This document shows positions 60,105-64,000 of a stretch of 64,000 nucleotides of DNA, one piece after another. The stretch is from Scytalidium lignicola (lineage: Eukaryota > Ascomycota > Leotiomycetes). The position numbers and the translations under genes are program-made. The notes under the pieces are model-generated. The model was given only the letters and a program-made list of their open reading frames with translations, had not been told where the DNA came from and searched no databases. Every line of letters begins with the position of its first letter. The first letter of the stretch is position 1. The stretch spans positions 1-64,000 of the forward strand of contig NCSJ02000129.1 in assembly GCA_002812745.2 (NCBI GenBank), read 5' to 3'.

Positions 60105-61037
60105 TTAGAAATTATATTTTGCTTGANTTTTCGTCGCGCCGAAAAACTGCTGGAAGTGTCGCTGAGGAAGTCCATCTACAAATCGTCCCCAGCCTACGAA
60201 GGCTTCCTCGAGACCATGTTCATCCAGAATCCTCATATATGGTCTTCTAATCAGAGCCTTGATCCGTAGCATACTATCTTTATCCAATGAGCCACCAAAA
60301 TCATTCCGAACCTTTTCTAAAGCCAACTCCTTGAAACTCACCCCAGCCTTGGCAGGCAGTATATCATTCACAAAGCCGCACTGAAGAAGCTCTAGGCTTG
60401 AAATTTGTTTCCCCCGGATCAAAGCATCGTTCGCTTTAGCAATACCCATGCGTTGTGCTAAAGCATAAGAGGCCGCACCTTCTGATACGAGTCCGAGTTT
60501 TGCGAAGGGGGTCGAAAGGTACGCATTTTCGGCTGCGTATATAAAATCGGAAAAAGCAATGAGGGCAGCAGGGTATCCAATAACAGGTCCATTCAGTGCA
60601 GTAACCAATATCTTAGGGTGTGTATAAAACGCTCGAGCATTGCGGATGTTGTGAGATGTCACTGAGGGGGATACTACATGAGTCTGATGCGGTTAAACTG
60701 ACAGGATGGATCTGCCTACAATGTTCTAACCAGTACTTTCGCATTTCCTCTTTATTTCCTGCTGGTGTTCTAATTGAAGAGAGATCGGCACCTCTATCTT
60801 TCATTCTTAGTATTTGTTCTTTCAATGTGCGACACCAGTCCCAGATGCTTACGATGAGAAGAACCTTCCATTCCCAGTAATAAAGGTGAGGAAAATGTCG
60901 TCTCTTGCCGCAACATCTTCCAGTATGCTCCCCAGCTGCCAAATATGGCTACTCGTGAGAGCATTAAGCCGGTTATCATTATTCAAGGTTATGATAGCGA
61001 TGCCATCCTTAATATCCAACAAAATAGGATCTGACAT
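60105..61037 (-). CDS. Enoyl-CoA hydratase/isomerase family protein
   Basis: A crotonase-fold enzyme of about 271 residues in three exons (61037–60853, 60793–60720, 60661–60105). The N-terminus IAIITLNNDNRLNALT, the oxyanion segment FFSSGADLSS and LNGPVIGYPAAL are typical. FAKLGLVSEGAAS places a Glu where delta3,delta2-enoyl-CoA isomerases have their catalytic acid, so isomerisation is favoured over hydration. An N at 60127 lies ten codons before the stop: with the N counted the protein ends at 60105; if it is spurious, the tail changes and runs slightly longer. It is divergent from the MaoC hydratase and shares a 281-bp promoter. Confidence 0.87.
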
Positions 61038-61318
61038 ATTGGAACTTCCCCGTAGTCTGTACTTTACAGACGTAGAACCTAGATTTCAATATCAAGATTC
61101 CCATATAATTATGACCTTTTAAACCCTATTCGGAACTACGTCGGATGCTAATTAGAGCAAGCATTTCCGAAAGTCCGACAAACCTATCTACAAAGACTGG
61201 AGATACTCGTATACATGATCCTGTAGTTAAGATTACGGATATAGGGTGTTTATATACTTGCTCCATATTTGTTAGTAGGAATTGCTTCCCAACACCGTTC
61301 TAGCAAAATTTATCTAGA
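61038..61318. promoter_or_regulatory. Bidirectional promoter, ECH / hydratase 2
   Basis: A 281-bp region between two start codons. CGGAA at 61131 and TTCCG at 61165 form an inverted pair near its centre, consistent with one regulator driving both genes. Confidence 0.5.
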
Positions 61319-62477
61319 ATGGCTACCAACCCAGGAGTCGGATTCCAGTTCCCAGCAAAGAAAGTAGCGTGGCTTAAAAGAGATGTACTACTGTTTGCTA
61401 ATTCCATCGGCGTGAAGTCGGATGATTTACACCTGCTTTATGTGAGTACTGATGAGTGTTTTCAATCGTGTGGACCGAGATTAAATATCAATATAGGAAT
61501 TGCATCCGAAATTCCAGGTGTTTCCATCGTATCCAACAGTTTTGTGTAAGTTAAAACTCTCTGGCACACACTCCATACTTACAAAAAGAAGCTCAAAAAG
61601 GAGAGAATCAAGAACTTGTTGATTTCTACGATGCGTTTCAGAAGAACACTTCAGGAGTATCAATACCCGGAGTTCCAGCACTTGATGTGAAACGAATGGT
61701 TGACGGCGGAAGGATCATGAAATTCTTCAAGCCACTTCCTCCCTCATCCACAAATCAGAATTTTGAATTACAGATGCATGTTACGGGCGTCTATGACAAA
61801 GGAAAATCAGGAACAGTGGTGCAAACAGAAACAGCTCTTGTCAATACTCAGACAAACGACGTATACACAAAGGTTATAGGAAACTCTTTCTATATCGGCC
61901 AGGGTGGATGGGGCGGACCAAAAGGTACCATTATTTTGAAAGCCAATAGGCCTATTCTGTCTATCATAGTAACCATAAATCCAGGTCCAAGTCCGATGAG
62001 ATATAGCCTGCCGAATCGGACCCCAGATACTACCTACCATCTCTCAACAACTAGAGAAACAGCGTTACTATATAGGTAAGACCATAGGAAGATAATAGCG
62101 AAAGAATTACCACTCTAATGATATGATTCAGACTCAATGGTGATTCGAACCCCCTTCATGCAACACCGGAGCCCGGAAAGAAAATGGGGTTCAAGGGAGC
62201 TGTCATACATGGTTTATGGTCCTACAACGCTACTGCTTACGTAGTCTTGAGGTCTATGGGTGGAAGTGATGTTTCGAACCTCAAGCATTTCGAGGCTAAA
62301 TTTGCGTCGCCCATATATCCAGGTGAAAATTGCATTATTGAAATGTGGCGGTTGGGAGAATATGACGGAGAAGGCTTTGAGGAGATCAGATTCATAGTGA
62401 CGGTCGCTGGGGGAAAACCTGCCCTTACAGACGGCCGGGCACTGGTTAGACCTCAAGGAGGCTCTTCGAAGATTTAA
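61319..62477 (+). CDS. MaoC-type (3R)-hydroxyacyl-CoA hydratase 2
   Basis: A double-hotdog dehydratase of 313 residues in five exons (61319–61441, 61497–61545, 61592–61924, 61985–62075, 62132–62477). The N-terminal ELHPKFQVFPSYPTV and IPGVPALDVKRMVDGGR correspond to the substrate-binding half. The C-terminal hydratase motif LNGDSNPLHATPEPGKKMGF carries the catalytic Asp and His, followed by IHGLWSYNATAYVVL. It matches the hydratase-2 part of fungal and animal peroxisomal MFE-2. Together with the two SDRs and the isomerase it can run a beta-oxidation-like cycle. No clear PTS1 at the C-terminus. Confidence 0.9.
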
Positions 62478-62539
62478 ATTTTGAATAAAGTTCTGCCATG
62501 CTCTACAAATGTTCTATCTGCTACATTTCGGGGCATATG

Positions 62540-63360
62540 TTACAGATTTGCTGGAAAATATTTTTCCACCTCTTTGGCTCGTGGCCATGCACTAGTATCG
62601 TGCCCAGCCCATTGTGCCACCATCTCGCAGATATTTTGAAAAGCTTCAGCATCTGGTGCGCTAATAACGAGTCGACGTAGTGCTTTGAAATGTGATAATG
62701 TCGGTGAACCACCTACGCTCATGACACTTGCGAGGACAATGAATTCATTCTCGATCGGAGATATCACAGACAAATCAGCCAAGAAAAGTCCATATACGAC
62801 GTATCGAAGGGCCCACTCTAAGGGCATAGTGAGCACGAACCATCAGGGAGATCCAAAATGACATACCCATTTCTTTGTGTGCGCTGAATCTGTCGAAGAT
62901 TGCTTGTTCATCCTCTTGGAAAGTCTTCGCGAACCAATCCTTGGAGCGCCGCATAACCAAATCCGGCTGTAATACGACATCTACCCGTTGGTGTTCCACA
63001 GCTGAATCACCATCTTTATCAGCAGCTTGGAGGGCATAAGATGCGGAAATAGCTCGTGGCATTCCTATCAGAGTCCACGACTTCAATATCATCTCGCGTA
63101 GCCGCTGTGAAACCTTGCGCTTATAGTCCACGCTGGAATCAGCAGTCACATATTGAAATAACTCCCCAACAGCATTACCTCTACTGATGGAAGCTAGCAT
63201 AGTTGCCTAGTAGAAATTTTCAACCTTTGAGATGTAAATTTGCTTAGAGTTCTTAGCTTACTACAATGAGATACCAACTATCCTTCGGAAAGCTGGGCGG
63301 AACCACATTTTGGACAGCCCTGAACAACTTCTTTATTGACTCTGGATTGTAATCACCCAT
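62540..63360 (-). CDS. Carboxymuconolactone-decarboxylase-like (AhpD fold)
   Basis: A 238-residue all-alpha protein in three exons (63360–63262, 63206–62867, 62817–62540). The first half contains KKLFRAVQNVVPPSF and REMILKSWTLIGMPRAI, matching the helical core of the CMD/AhpD fold; the third exon opens EWALRYVVYGLFLADLSVISP, a conserved stretch in fungal members. The CxxC redox pair of AhpD peroxidases is absent, so a lactone or decarboxylase-like role is more likely than peroxide reduction. Clusters that open lactone rings often hold such a protein. It ends 62 bp from the MaoC gene in convergent orientation. Confidence 0.82.
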
Positions 63361-63870
63361 CGCAATACGGTTATGATAAAACCTGATAAAACAGTAGTCA
63401 CCTCTTCTTATTGCTAGTATATGGTATGACAAGCGGGACACCTAAATCTCGACGAGCGTTGATAAAGATTGGGCGGCATTGCTTCAGTCAGCAATAAACC
63501 CCTCACCGGCATAGTTCCCGTAGTTAATTCGGAAAGATGACACGAAATAATTATATGGAATGATTTTAGACCAGACTCATACCAACCTCGGATCTGACGG
63601 AATCCTACTCCTTCGTCAATGCTTTATACCACTATTCCGATGGCTCCTCGGTCATGATCAACACCCCTAAAGCAGTATTAGCTCAGCCCCATTAAATCCC
63701 TACAAGGATTGTGCATCAGGGAATTGGAAATATTATTGATGCCGCCCCGAAACTATTTGCATCAGCGTTCAGTTTTTCAAGCAGTTGATGCCTTCTTTCA
63801 GTCCCCTAGTCTCGCATAAGTGTCTTGCTTCCAGAAAATCAATACATCATCTGCACGAGGATCCAATTAA
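63361..63870. promoter_or_regulatory. Divergent promoter, CMD-like / last gene
   Basis: A 510-bp region with CGGAA at 63530 and 63598 and TTCCG at 63635, the same half-sites as elsewhere in the cluster. Confidence 0.4.
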
Positions 63871-64000
63871 ATGGCTGCGATCCGCGGTTTTGAAGAAGAG
63901 GCTCGAAGGCTAACGGCAAGTGATGCTCAGTATCGTAGAATACCTGGAGTGGTTGTTGCAGCGGCAACAGCATCTGGTTTTTGCACCACCAAGCTCACCC
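63871..64000 (+). CDS. Partial gene, possible beta-lactamase-family serine hydrolase
   Basis: Only the first ~40 codons are in the window. MAAIRGFEEEARRLTASDA followed by RRIPGVVVAAATASG resembles the N-terminus of class C-like beta-lactamase/esterase proteins of fungi, where IPGVVV precedes the first strand. A GT after ATCTG (63974 region) may start an intron. The catalytic SxxK would be outside the window, so the family is tentative. Its position next to the CMD-like gene suggests membership of the same cluster, perhaps as a lactonase or esterase. Confidence 0.4.
   Translation, partial: MAAIRGFEEEARRLTASDAQYRRIPGVVVAAATASGFCTTKLT

Noticed and set aside
1..64000. tRNA, rRNA, CRISPR, prokaryotic operon or telomere features
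   Set aside because: None could be supported; the gene structure is eukaryotic throughout and no telomeric repeat occurs at either end.

Overview
The window is nuclear DNA of a filamentous ascomycete (Pezizomycotina). The evidence is short GT–AG introns (mostly 45–80 bp) in nearly every gene, Zn2Cys6 transcription factors, a NACHT-type NLR, a sedolisin protease and a GH30 glucanase, and AT-rich islands holding transposon relics with C-to-T stop codons. No tRNA, rRNA, CRISPR or prokaryotic feature was seen. Nine single 'N' bases occur; at least two lie inside genes and break the frame, so they look like homopolymer miscalls.

Layout. 1–11.6 kb: a cytochrome P450, a RAD5/HLTF-like SNF2 helicase (minus) and, divergent from it, a fungal NLR. 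The NLR ends in two C2H2 fingers and a long array of YSPTSPx-like heptads resembling the RNA polymerase II CTD. 11.6–15.1 kb and 18.4–21.4 kb are gene-poor AT-rich or repeat islands with a MITE (TA target site), a Fot1/pogo transposase relic and an OrsD-like relic. Between and after them, 15.1–31.6 kb carries ordinary accessory genes: a secreted S53 protease, a GH30 beta-1,6-glucanase-like enzyme, a zinc-free medium-chain reductase, an alpha/beta hydrolase and an unrecognised protein.

33.3–48 kb: a RraA/HMG-aldolase-like protein, two DHA1-type MFS transporters, two Zn2Cys6 regulators and a TauD-type dioxygenase close to the xanthine dioxygenase XanA family.

48.6–64 kb: a dense catabolic cluster. 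It holds a Baeyer–Villiger-type flavin monooxygenase, a Zn2Cys6 regulator, a hotdog thioesterase, a nitronate monooxygenase-like protein, two short-chain dehydrogenases, an enoyl-CoA hydratase/isomerase, a MaoC-type hydratase 2, a carboxymuconolactone-decarboxylase-like protein and the start of a possible beta-lactamase-family enzyme. Together they suggest ring opening of a cyclic ketone or lactone followed by beta-oxidation-like CoA chemistry; the substrate cannot be read from sequence. Promoters here repeatedly carry TTCCG/CGGAA half-sites, often as inverted pairs.

Three neighbouring genes (second MFS, its adjacent regulator, the Baeyer–Villiger enzyme) each carry one frame lesion at or near a key motif, with no N present. 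This is either local decay of a sub-module or sequencing error. All exon structures were worked out by hand from splice signals and frame continuity.
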